From Ceratorhiza oryzae-sativae (Eukaryota > Basidiomycota > Agaricomycetes > Cantharellales > Ceratobasidiaceae), in NCBI GenBank assembly GCA_030998015.1, contig JARWMV010000107.1, forward strand, positions 1-50,645: DNA of 50,645 nucleotides. The letters run 5' to 3'. Within the stretch, counting starts at the first letter, position 1, and every line of letters begins with the position of its first letter. Below are positions 40,389-50,645 of this stretch, piece by piece. The notes beneath the pieces were generated by a model, which ran no database searches, was not told where the DNA came from, and was given only the letters and a program-made list of their open reading frames with translations. Position numbers and translations under genes: made by a program.

Positions 40389-41262
40389 TTTGAGTTACTA
40401 CTTGGATTTTCTAACGCCGATTTTGGTAAGGACAGCACTTAGTGCTGCCCATCCCCGCCCCGCCTTGATCTCCAGGCGGTAAGATAAGTCGCGCTGAATC
40501 CAACCACGTCTGTGACGTCCCCCTGGGGTCACTCTGGCCAAAGAGGGACCATTCGGGGTTGGTCGCTCCCGACCCGTATACTCTTCTCTTAAAGGAAAAC
40601 TAAACCGTCGCGCTGGGACCGCCCGAATGGATAAATCACACCCCCGCTCTATCGGCTAAAATCTTAGGTGTAACCCAAGATTTCAGCCGCCCTGCCTAGA
40701 GAACTGCGCTTTAGCGCACGTCTTGGCAGGGGTAATAAAGCGGAGGGTCGACGACCCGTGGGTGTGGTTATCGAGGCCGCGTTCGCGGCGAGGTATTGCG
40801 AGGTACCCTGGAACTTTAAGTTCCAGGGTACCTCGGAATCAGACGCCCGCGTACGCCAGGGCCGCCTTGGCTTAAGCCAAGGCGTTCGCAGGCGTGCACG
40901 GGTCACCTTTCGGGCGCATTACCTATTTTTCACCGTCTCGTGTCAACATAGTTGACCGGCCGGTGAAAACTCGGTCATCGCAGATGTCCGGCAGGGGTTA
41001 GTCAAAGACTAACCCGCTTACCGTCCCCAGCGCGGCCGGCTCGAGGGTTAGTTTTGAGGTTAGGGTTGATTGTACATGGGCTTCGCCGAAGGCCATGGGT
41101 CCCAGGCCCGGTTAGGCCGCGTTCGTGGCGAGGTATTGCGAGGTACCCTGGAACTTTAAGTTCCAGGGTACCTCGGAATCAGACACCCGCTAGGGTATTT
41201 ACCTTAAACTGTAGTTGCATGGCAAATTTTCTATCAGGGTTGAAATTGTCAATTACATTATC

Positions 41263-41434
41263 CCGCCGGCGTTAGAGGGAATCCTAAAGATTCCCTCGTA
41301 GAAAATGACGACCGTTCGTCATTTTCAGCCGGCGGCTAAATATCGATATTATGCCGCGCACTAGCAATCGCAAACGGTTGCGATTGCTCACGTTGGTTGG
41401 TGGGACAAGTCCCACCAGCAACTAACGCGCGCGG
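41263..41434 (-). mobile_element. R1
   Basis: Direct repeat of 1595-1766. Confidence 0.92.
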
Positions 41435-42119
41435 AGGTTAACTATTGACCCCCCAAACTGATGCAGCTATGCTGCATTGTTTGGGGTTGGGGGTCTACGG
41501 CAGGAGAAAAATCGGATAATTACGGTTTTATAACAAAAACTGTAAAATATATATTAAATGAAATCAGTTTTGCAGCGCGCTATGCGGCTGAGGCAGCGCG
41601 CTATGCGGCTGCCCATAACAAAAATAGATTAATAAAAGGGTTAATAAAATCATTTTTATAACGCCGGAACCTGTGACTCGGCGCCCTTAAACTTACATGG
41701 GCCATACCGTATCTATGATGTCCGACAGCCAATACAGGAGGTCCACGTTTACAACAAAGTTGACACGAGACGAAAAACTTAGAAAAATTAGTCTGGCCTC
41801 TATCTCGGTCAACATAGTTGACACGAGATAGGGTAGGGTTAAATTTGATTAACATATATAAAAAATAATGTCTCTTTTATATTTTACCTACCTCCTTTGT
41901 ATTTGGGGTTTCTAAGGGCAAGCTCGTCCATAGGGAGAGGAAGCCCTCATAAATCCTAGGGAAGAGTCCGATCAAGAATAATACTGCGGACTCATACAGG
42001 GCTTGGACTAAAAACACTAGAGAACTTAACTTATCGCAGAAAGTTCAGTTATCTCTGTAGGGTAGACTGACTATACCCATGGGATAAATTATAATTCTCT
42101 TCCGGATTAGAAACGGAGC

Positions 42120-42291
42120 CCGCGCGCGTTAGTTGCTGGTGGGACTTGTCCCACCAACCAACGTGAGCAATCGCAACCGTTTGCGATTGCTAGTGCGCGG
42201 CATAATATCGATATTTAGCCGCCGGCTGAAAATGACGAACGGTCGTCATTTTCTACGAGGGAATCTTTAGGATTCCCTCTAACGCCGGCGG
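42120..42291 (+). mobile_element. R1
   Basis: Direct repeat of 2452-2623. Confidence 0.92.
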
Positions 42292-42619
42292 GATTTGAAG
42301 TTCTACCACTCTACCCAAACCCCAAAATTTCTAGGGACCAACAGCCCATGACAAATTAGGGGTTAAATGAACCCTCGGCTAGATCTAAAGATCTGGATGA
42401 CCCTTACTTACTCCCTGAAAGGGAGGAATCACGGGTCGGGTTTAATTTTCCTAACCTGACACGGTCGACAATTGACGCCGCCGGTTCGGCATTACCTCGT
42501 TTTTGGTTCATAAAAACGACTACCGCGCTTCTCAGCGCTCTTTGATCGCCCGAAGGGCGGCCTAAGCGCTGAGAACTCTAAATACCCCGCCAATGTTCCA
42601 TTGGCGGATTTGCGAAGGC

Positions 42620-42831
42620 CCGCGCGCGTTAGTTGCTGGTGGGACTTGTCCCACCAACCAACGTGAGCAATCGCAACCGTTTGCGATTGCTAGTGCGCGG
42701 CATAATATCGATATTTAGCCGCCGGCTGAAAATGACGAACGGTCGTCATTTTCTACGAGGGAATCTTTCGGTCCAGCAAGATTTATAAATTTATAAATCT
42801 TGCGTGGAAGGATTCCCTCTAACGCCGGCGG
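42620..42831 (+). mobile_element. R1 with nested R7
   Basis: Direct repeat of 2952-3163. Confidence 0.92.
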
Positions 42832-43531
42832 TGTATTTGGGGAAATGGTTCCCTTTGCGCATTGGGAGGGGTTAAGAACTGTTAAAGTTAATAACCTTGG
42901 GGCTAAGCATTACAAACCATGACCCGGCGGCATGCTGTGACCCTAATGGTAAAAATTAAGCTGTGCTTATTTTACGCCCAAAATTTTAGTAGGTTCGTCA
43001 TCACTTGTGGGGCGTGCTTCATCCTAGGTCTCTGCTGGGGCCTAGGAGGAAGCGGGAATTTAAGGATTCCCTAACACTCCGACAGGGTTGAACCAGCACT
43101 CCGAAAGCTTTCAAAATTACATTTTGACCCGTGCACGCCTGCGAACGCCTTGGCTCATATTGACCTTAAGGTCAATAATCAAGCCAAGTCGGCCCTGGCG
43201 TGCGCGCGGCGTCTGATTCCGAGGTACCCTGGAACTTAAAGTTCCAGGGTACCTCGCAATACCTCGCCGCGAACGCGGCCTCGATAACCATTACCCCTCG
43301 GGTCAACAGCATGTATTTATATATAAATACAATGCTGGTTGACCCTAAGCGGGGGTATGAATGAAGAACGAAGCCCTTCACCATAAGACGAAACCTAAGG
43401 CCATTTTAAGATTTACGGCAGAGTTCGCAGATTCTACCGTGCATCTAAATATACTGTTAAAATGGGTAATCTAGTGGAGTATGGTAATATTTGAGAGTTA
43501 GGGTTAATAACTCCTTCTTTTATAAAAATTT

Positions 43532-43703
43532 CCGCCGGCGTTAGAGGGAATCCTAAAGATTCCCTCGTAGAAAATGACGACCGTTCGTCATTTTCAGCCG
43601 GCGGCTAAATATCGATATTATGCCGCGCACTAGCAATCGCAAACGGTTGCGATTGCTCACGTTGGTTGGTGGGACAAGTCCCACCAGCAACTAACGCGCG
43701 CGG
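43532..43703 (-). mobile_element. R1
   Basis: Direct repeat of 3864-4035. Confidence 0.92.
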
Positions 43704-43991
43704 GCCCCCGCTCTATCGGCTAAAATCTTAGGTGTAACCCAAGATTTCAGCCGCCCTGCCTAGAGAACTGCGCTTTAGCGCACGTCTTGGCAGGGGTAAT
43801 AAAGCGGAGGGTCAACGACCCGTGGGCATTGTTAACGAGGCCGCGTTCGCGGCGAGCCGCGCGCACGCCAGGGCCGCCTTGGCTTAAGCCAAGGCGTTCG
43901 CAGGCGTGCACGGGTCATATTAGATATAATAAATATTCAAACCTGCGGACAGTTGCGCCTTACTCACAGATTCTGTTCAGGGAGGGGATTA

Positions 43992-44351
43992 TTAGTTAGG
44001 TGATATATCAAATGCAATCAATAAGCCTGGCACTAATGCGATTAAGGCGATTGCTACAGGTAGTAAACCAGTCCAGCAGAAAATCATTAGTTGATCATAT
44101 CTCAATCTAGGCAGAGTGGCTCTAAACCACACGAATAGGAAACATACTAAACTAGTTTTTATAGCTAACACTACTGATTGCAGGTTTACAACCGTATCGT
44201 TAACAAAAATTTCAGGTAGCAAGTAGCCTCCAAAAAACAATATAGCTGTTATACATGAGAATAACACTATTGAGCTATACTCTGCTAAGAAAAAGAAAAC
44301 AAAAGGCACACTAGAGTGTTCTGTAAAGAATCCAGCCACAAGCTCGGATTC
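43992..44351 (-). CDS. nad1: NAD1 last exon z (third copy)
   Basis: Direct repeat of 4324-4683. Confidence 0.92.
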   Translation of the reverse strand, partial: ESELVAGFFTEHSSVPFVFFFLAEYSSIVLFSCITAILFFGGYLLPEIFVNDTVVNLQSVVLAIKTSLVCFLFVWFRATLPRLRYDQLMIFCWTGLLPVAIALIALVPGLLIAFDISPN

Positions 44352-44465
44352 CGTAAAGAAGAGAAATTTGAGAGGGTAACTTAGAAAAACTCACCAAAGT
44401 AAGGTGAGTTTCCCCGAATAAATTAAAATTTAAAGTCAGCTAAAACGAATTATTTATCTAATTTT

Positions 44466-44637
44466 CCGCCGGCGTTAGAGGGAATCCTAAAGATTCCCTC
44501 GTAGAAAATGACGACCGTTCGTCATTTTCAGCCGGCGGCTAAATATCGATATTATGCCGCGCACTAGCAATCGCAAACGGTTGCGATTGCTCACGTTGGT
44601 TGGTGGGACAAGTCCCACCAGCAACTAACGCGCGCGG
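44466..44637 (-). mobile_element. R1
   Basis: Direct repeat of 4798-4969. Confidence 0.92.
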
Positions 44638-45639
44638 GCCCCCGCTCTATCGGCTAAAATCTTAGGTGTAACCCAAGATTTCAGCCGCTAAAGCGGAGGG
44701 TCAACGACCCGTGGGCATTGTTAACGAGGCCGCGTTCGCGGCGAGCCGCGCGCACGCCAGGGCCGCCTTGGCAAGCCAAGGCGTTCGCAGGCGTGCACGG
44801 GTAATATTTACCGTTAAAAATTTTACCTGATCTAACTTTTCGGGAAACTGTGGTCTTATTAACACCAAATTCAGCAGCTAGCTCTATTTGATTTTTGACC
44901 CGTGCACGCCTGCGAACGCCTTGGCTCATATTGACCTTAAGGTCAATAATCAAGCCAAGTCGGCCCTGGCGTGCGCGCGGCGTCTGATTCCTAGGTACCC
45001 TGGAACTTAAAGTTCCAGGGTACCTCGCAATACCTCGCCGCGAACGCGGCCTCGATAACCAAACCCCTCGGGTCAACAGCATGTATTTATATATAAATAC
45101 AATGCTGGATGACCCTAAGCGGGGGTTTGAATGTTTTAATCAAATTATTTTCCATGTCGTATATTCCTAAGGGATTTTTACTCATTACATCAGAAATTTT
45201 ATTTCTAGTTTCAGAGGTATGGGTGAACATAGGATTTAACTCGCCAGGTTTGCTTCCATGCAAGATTTATAAAATCTTGCTGGACCTGATTAACTTAATT
45301 GATTCTAGTGTATGACCCGTGCACGCCTGCGAACGCCTTGGCTTAAGCCAAGCAAGCTTGGCTCATATTGACCTTAAGGTCAATGTAAGCCAAGGCGGCC
45401 CTGGCGTGCGCGCGGCGTCTGATTCCGAGGTACCCTGGAACTTAAAGTTCCAGGGTACCTCGCAATACCTCGCCGCGAACGCGGCCTCGATAACCATACC
45501 CACGGGTCAACAGCATGTATTTATATATAAATACAATGCTGGTTGACCCTAAGCGGGGGTATGATTTTTCCCAAACATCGGGTGGTTGGTTTTATCTACA
45601 AATCTAGCTTTCATTTTAGATATTGCCTCAGCCGTGTGT

Positions 45640-45861
45640 CCGCCGGCGTTAGAGGGAATCCTCAGATGAGGTAGCCTTGACCATGAGTCTCATGGTCCAG
45701 GCTACCTCCCATAAAGATTCCCTCGTAGAAAATGACGACCGTTCGTCATTTTCAGCCGGCGGCTAAATATCGATATTATGCCGCGCACTAGCAATCGCAA
45801 ACGGTTGCGATTGCTCACGTTGGTTGGTGGGACAAGTCCCACCAGCAACTAACGCGCGCGG
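45640..45861 (-). mobile_element. R1 with nested R8
   Basis: Direct repeat of 5972-6193. Confidence 0.92.
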
Positions 45862-46512
45862 GCCTAGCATAGATTTAGCTTCCTGTTTGAAATTAAATAA
45901 TTCTTCGAAAGGAAAGCTTTTAATAACCTCTGTTTCAATATCACCCCCCGTGGTGGTGAGGACCGTCGCTCCGCTCGGGCCCATCCACCACCAAACCCTA
46001 CCCCGCTAATCGATACCCCTGCCAAGACGTGCGCTAAAGCGCAGTTCTCTAGGCAGGGTGTAGATTTGCCTTCGCAAATCATCGATTAGTGGAGCCCTCC
46101 GCGCTTAGGCCGCCCTGCTGGCGATCAAAGAGCGCGGAGGGGGCAGGCTTACCCGTGCCGTGGGTTGTGCGCGAGGCGGCCCCTCTGGCCGCGAGGTATT
46201 GCGAGGTACCCTGGAACTTTCAGTTCCAGGGTACCTCGGAATCAGACGCCCGCGCACGCCAGGGCCGCAGCTGCGATCGTAGGCGGGCACGGGTCAGTTA
46301 AAACTACAGCGACTCTAGCTGAAATTGTTGCACGTACGTGCAACAACTTCACGCTTGTAGAGGAGACGTATGTGTGCGGCTTAAGCCGTACACAGACGGA
46401 TCCGAAGCTTGAGTTAAAGGATCTTCGTGATAATAATAAACTACAAAAATAAAATTATTTATACCATGTTTTTTCATACTTCGCTGTAATCTGGCATTTG
46501 TTGTGATACCCT

Positions 46513-46684
46513 CCGCCGGCGTTAGAGGGAATCCTAAAGATTCCCTCGTAGAAAATGACGACCGTTCGTCATTTTCAGCCGGCGGCTAAATATCGATATT
46601 ATGCCGCGCACTAGCAATCGCAAACGGTTGCGATTGCTCACGTTGGTTGGTGGGACAAGTCCCACCAGCAACTAACGCGCGCGG
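46513..46684 (-). mobile_element. R1
   Basis: Direct repeat of 6845-7016. Confidence 0.92.
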
Positions 46685-47307
46685 GATCTGTGAATCTTTC
46701 ATACATATCTTTGCTGGACCCTATGTATTGTTTTCCATCTTTAGTGTTGACTAAACCATAAACACCGCCAACTTTTTTAAGATCTGCACGAACATCTTTA
46801 GGATCATTTAAATCAGAATATACCTTTAAAGGCACTAATGCAGAGATTAAGCTAGATACCATATTATTTGGAAGGATAAAGTTAAGTATCTCTTCAAATT
46901 CAATTAACATAGTAAATATAACTGTAATTAAAAACACACAAAGTAAAATTGAAAATAGATATCCTCTAAGAGGAAATAAGAAATTAATCAAACCCCCGCT
47001 TATCGGCTAAAATCTTAGGTGTAACCCAAGATTTCAGCCGATACGCGTAGACCCGAGGGGTTTGGTTATCGAGGCCGCGTTCGCGGCGAGGTATTGCGAG
47101 GTACCCTGGAACTTTCAGTTCCAGGGTACCTCGGAATCAGACGCCGCGCGCACGCCAGGGCCGCCTTGGCTTAAGCCAGGGCGTTCGCAGGCGTGCTCGG
47201 GTCAAATTTGATAACATTTTTATTGGTAGATATTGTAATAGTCTCTAAATCTAAATACGCCCCACCAGTTCAAATGGCAAAGGATTTATCTTGTCACAAG
47301 ACTTGGC

Positions 47308-47479
47308 CCGCCGGCGTTAGAGGGAATCCTAAAGATTCCCTCGTAGAAAATGACGACCGTTCGTCATTTTCAGCCGGCGGCTAAATATCGATATTATGCC
47401 GCGCACTAGCAATCGCAAACGGTTGCGATTGCTCACGTTGGTTGGTGGGACAAGTCCCACCAGCAACTAACGCGCGCGG
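47308..47479 (-). mobile_element. R1
   Basis: Direct repeat of 7640-7811. Confidence 0.92.
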
Positions 47480-47773
47480 ATTTCTTCATAGTTGCAGCGC
47501 GTTACGCGGCTGCCCAGACCCCGAGGCTAACAATCGTAGCCAAGAGAGGGGGAGTGGGACCCTGTAAATTCCATTTTGCATATAAAATTAAATTTTCAAC
47601 TAGAATCTCTTTTAAAAAATTTTGCAACTAGTTCAAATTTCAGCACTGATCTAGTTGCCGAACGGGGGCAAACCTTCATAGGCCCATTCGAGAAGCTATG
47701 TGATCTGGGGTTTAGAGTTATAGACTTGCTAGTTAGCCTTTAAATTTAATTTATTCTATTTACCTAGATTAAA

Positions 47774-48337
47774 AAGGAATATATCTTAATGGAAAACTAA
47801 ACATTAAACTAAAACCCTCCGCGCTCTTTGATCGCCCGCAGGGCGGCCTAAGCGCGGAGGGCTCCAATAATCGATGATTTGCGAAGGCAAATCTACACCC
47901 TGCCTAGAGAACTGCGCTTTAGCGCACGTCTTGGCAGGGGTATCGATTAGCGGGGTATAGTTTAAGAATTCCATTGACCACGTCTATTCTCTGAGGATAC
48001 CAAACTTGCCCCAAGCGGGAACCCTGTCGTCAGCTCATAAAATGCTAGTGCCCCCCAAACATGTGCAGCGGACCCAATCCCAGGTGGGAGGGTCCGCTGC
48101 ATTGTTTGAGGGGCATCCGCCCCCCAATAAGGTTACCCCCCCAAACAATGCAGCATAGCTGCATCAGTTTGGGGGGTCAATGGCGACATTGCAATTATTG
48201 GGGGTCTACAGGGAACTAGCGGGAAGTTTAGTGTTTCCTGCTGATTGTTCTACTAAACATACAGAAAGAACGGCTATGTGTTCAACCGGTAGAATTTTCC
48301 AGCATATAGCGGTCTTTAAGGAGACCGAATCCTTAGA
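47774..48337 (-). ncRNA. Group I core of intron b (third copy)
   Basis: Direct repeat of 8106-8669. Confidence 0.68.
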
Positions 48338-48367
48338 GCCAAATTGTGGTTATACTCTTAGTAATGC

Positions 48368-48727
48368 AGCCTCCTGAAGATCAAATGGAGTTCTTGATGT
48401 TTCTGCCAATACTGATATGAAATAGAATAAAAATATTGTTAGTAGGGGTATAACACTCCAAACAGCTTGTTGGCTCTCAATGATTTTTGTAATGTTGAAC
48501 GAACCTGTGATTAAAATTACAATTACTACCGCTGAACTAAGTACTAACTCGTAACTTATCATAGCCGCAGTTGATCTTAAAGAACCTAAAAAGGCGTATT
48601 TAGAATTAGCAGACCATCCCGCAAATAATACTCCATAGATTCCTAGAGAGGATAGAGCTAATGTATACAAGATTCCTAAAGAGAAATCGAAGAGTACTAA
48701 ACCATCTCCGAAAGGAATTACTGCCCA
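48368..48727 (-). CDS. nad1: NAD1 exon y (third copy)
   Basis: Direct repeat of 8700-9059 at an offset of 39,668. Confidence 0.92.
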
Positions 48728-48767
48728 CAAAACTATGCAAAATATGCCCTTTGAACATTAAAGACCC

Positions 48768-48989
48768 CCGCCGGCGTTAGAGGGAATCCTCAGATGAGGT
48801 AGCCTTGACCATGAGTCTCATGGTCCAGGCTACCTCCCATAAAGATTCCCTCGTAGAAAATGACGACCGTTCGTCATTTTCAGCCGGCGGCTAAATATCG
48901 ATATTATGCCGCGCACTAGCAATCGCAAACGGTTGCGATTGCTCACGTTGGTTGGTGGGACAAGTCCCACCAGCAACTAACGCGCGCGG
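48768..48989 (-). mobile_element. R1 with nested R8
   Basis: Direct repeat of 9100-9321. Confidence 0.92.
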
Positions 48990-49909
48990 GCATTGAGGGT
49001 ATGATGTGGGGTTTAACTAAGTTAATTAAAGAGGGCATTGAGGATTTGTTAATTCGGATTCGATAAGAGATATTTCCGCCTTTTGTAATTCCATGGTTAA
49101 TCAATCCACAAGATAATCCAAATTTAGAATTAAAAATATCAATTAAGCGTAGCCCGTAGGGCCCAAAACCACCGTGAAGGTGTTTTTTGGAAACATCTTC
49201 TTTTGAGTAAGAATCTGTACAAATGACTAAATGGCCTTTTGTTATGTTAAACGAAGCATCATCCATAATAAGAAAAGCTAAACCAACGGGTGTTAGTTTT
49301 TCATGGGCATTTAAGGGTACAATTTTTATGTTATTTTGTAAATCTTTAACATAAAAGTCGTCAATTACCCAGTTAAACATAGGATATTTTAAGGTAGAAA
49401 ACCGTATATCTGTATGAATTTTCCCAGTAAGTTCGTTTTGTTTTCTGGTAACTTCTTTGGGGGCTGTTCTAACAAAGGGTTTAAAAATAGAATATAAATG
49501 AAAAATTAATTCTTGGTTTACATTAGACATATAAAACCGCAATCTTGTGTTACCATTTAATTGAGATTTTTCTGCTGTAGCATCTCCCAGCATTGTTCCA
49601 AATATTACTTCTTTTTGACCCGTGCACGCCTGCGAACGCCCTGGCTTAAGCCAAGCAAGCTTGGCTCATATTGACCTTAAGGTCAATAATCAAGCCAAGG
49701 CGGCCCTGGCGTGCGCGCGGCTCGCCGCGAACGCGGCCTCGATAACCAAACCCCTCGGGTCAACAGCATGTATTTATATATAAATACAATGCTGGATGAC
49801 CCTAAGCGGGGGTTTGATATTCGGTCAGATCTGGGGCGTCCGGAGTTCTAGGCCCCTTTATACGGCTATTTTTTACGTCCGTAGAATCAGTAGAATATTT
49901 TCTTAGACT

Positions 49910-50129
49910 CCGCCGGCGTTAGAGGGAATCCTCAGATGAGGTAGCCTTGACCATGAGTCTCATGGTCCAGGCTACCTCCCATAAAGATTCCCTCGTAGAA
50001 AATGACGACCGTTCGTCATTTTCAGCCGGCGGCTAAATATCGATTATGCCGCGCACTAGCAATCGCAAACGGTTGCGATTGCTCACGTTGGTTGGTGGGA
50101 CAAGTCCCACCAGCAACTAACGCGCGCGG
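49910..50129 (-). mobile_element. R1 with nested R8 (two bases short)
   Basis: Repeat of 10236-10457, lacking AT within AATATCGATATT. Confidence 0.9.
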
Positions 50130-50645
50130 AGGCATATAGCAGTAAAATTTTATTAAAGTAGTTAACACAAAAAATTTGAATTTAGCATAAGCATCTTTAA
50201 CATATGCGTTAAATATAAATAACCAATTTTTAATTTTATTAACGAATTCAACTATATTTGCTAAAATATTTTGCATTAGTTTGGACTATGTCTTTTTTCT
50301 CAATAGATTAATGAAAAGGCGTAAAGCATTGGAATTAATGCACTTTTCTGTCTATTTTACAAAATTTTCACGTATAGTCTCTGAGGCTTTGATTTTTGTC
50401 ATTAAAGCCTGCTAGTCGAAAGTTAATATCACAAATAAGAAATTTTCTTGCTGTTTGTAGACAACAAGGGATAATAATACCTCAGAATTTATAGCCTAAC
50501 ATGCCATTTCACCTACAATGGAATGGCCAGCTACCCAGAGGTTTTGACAATTGACCCCCAAACAATGCAGCTACGCTGCATTGTTTGGGGGGGCAATTGC
50601 CCCCCAACATGCTGTAAGGCATTGGGGGTCAATTGTTCTAGCATA

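Larger units (their letters stand above)
44802..47217 (-). pseudogene. GIY-YIG endonuclease of intron b (third copy)
   Basis: Direct repeat of 5134-7549. Confidence 0.8.
48733..50276 (-). pseudogene. LAGLIDADG endonuclease of intron a (third copy)
   Basis: Repeat of 9065-10604. The R1 at 49910-50129 is two bases short within its AATATCGATATT palindrome, probably a sequencing error near the contig end. Confidence 0.75.
31847..50645 (-). repeat. Right inverted copy of the unit (partial)
   Basis: Reverse complement of about 13040-31845. Its last 10,977 bases (39669-50645) repeat 1-10975 in direct orientation. The window ends inside nad1 intron a. The last 600 bases carry a two-base loss at about 50043 and two homopolymer shortenings near 50533-50555, as expected of a low-coverage contig end. 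Confidence 0.95.

Overview
The window looks like fungal mitochondrial DNA. The evidence is three exons of NADH dehydrogenase subunit 1 (nad1) with fungal protein signatures, group I introns carrying LAGLIDADG and GIY-YIG homing-endonuclease genes, and four mitochondrial-type tRNAs (Leu-UAG, Arg-UCG, Gly-UCC, Cys-GCA). I could not fix the genus. No TGA codon falls in the nad1 exons, so they do not tell the genetic code. I recognised no rRNA, cox, cob or atp gene.

Layout: the window is not 50 kb of different sequence. It is one unit of about 19.83 kb (about 12008-31846, called U) read in alternating orientations. Bases 1-12007 are the reverse complement of the start of U, 12008-31846 is U, and 31847-50645 is the reverse complement of U again. 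Bases 39669-50645 repeat 1-10975 directly, giving a period of 39,668. The turn-round points are at about 12007 (an 80-base non-symmetric loop) and at 31846 (a perfect palindrome). This could be a linear molecule with hairpin ends, an inverted dimer circle, or an assembly foldback. Copies differ by only a few small indels, mostly near the first turn-round point and the right end of the window.

Unit U from left to right: the C-terminal part of a GIY-YIG endonuclease in a truncated nad1 intron (12047-12896); nad1 exon x (12897-13006); intron a with a LAGLIDADG gene (13007-14961); exon y (14962-15321); intron b with a GIY-YIG gene (15322-19337); last exon z (19338-19697); a repeat-rich stretch with no recognised gene (19698-23300); tRNA-Leu (23301); tRNA-Arg (24817); tRNA-Gly (25158); three orphan LAGLIDADG fragments (25839-30582); tRNA-Cys (30788); and repeat-rich DNA up to the second turn-round. 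The first 50-60 residues of NAD1 are absent, because the gene runs into the first turn-round point.

The striking feature is a set of GC-rich, multi-hairpin insertion elements, here named R1 to R9. R1 (172 bp, 21 full copies per unit, no difference seen among those read) has imperfect terminal inverted repeats and five hairpins. R2 is modular and usually flanked by a repeated TGA. R3 is a small GACCCCC...GGGGGTC hairpin element, often between CAATTG or CAATAG repeats. R4 is a short GTGTCAAC hairpin. R5 is about 20 bp, R6 141 bp, R7 40 bp (31-bp solo form) and R8 50 bp. R9 is a composite carrying R2 in its loop. Elements nest in each other's hairpin loops. They interrupt the intron-encoded endonuclease genes at least 18 times. 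At nearly every site, mentally deleting the element rejoins the endonuclease reading frame, while the nad1 exons, the tRNAs and the conserved ribozyme strands contain none. This is either a very recent burst of spread or a set of elements tolerated because they are removed or bypassed during expression.
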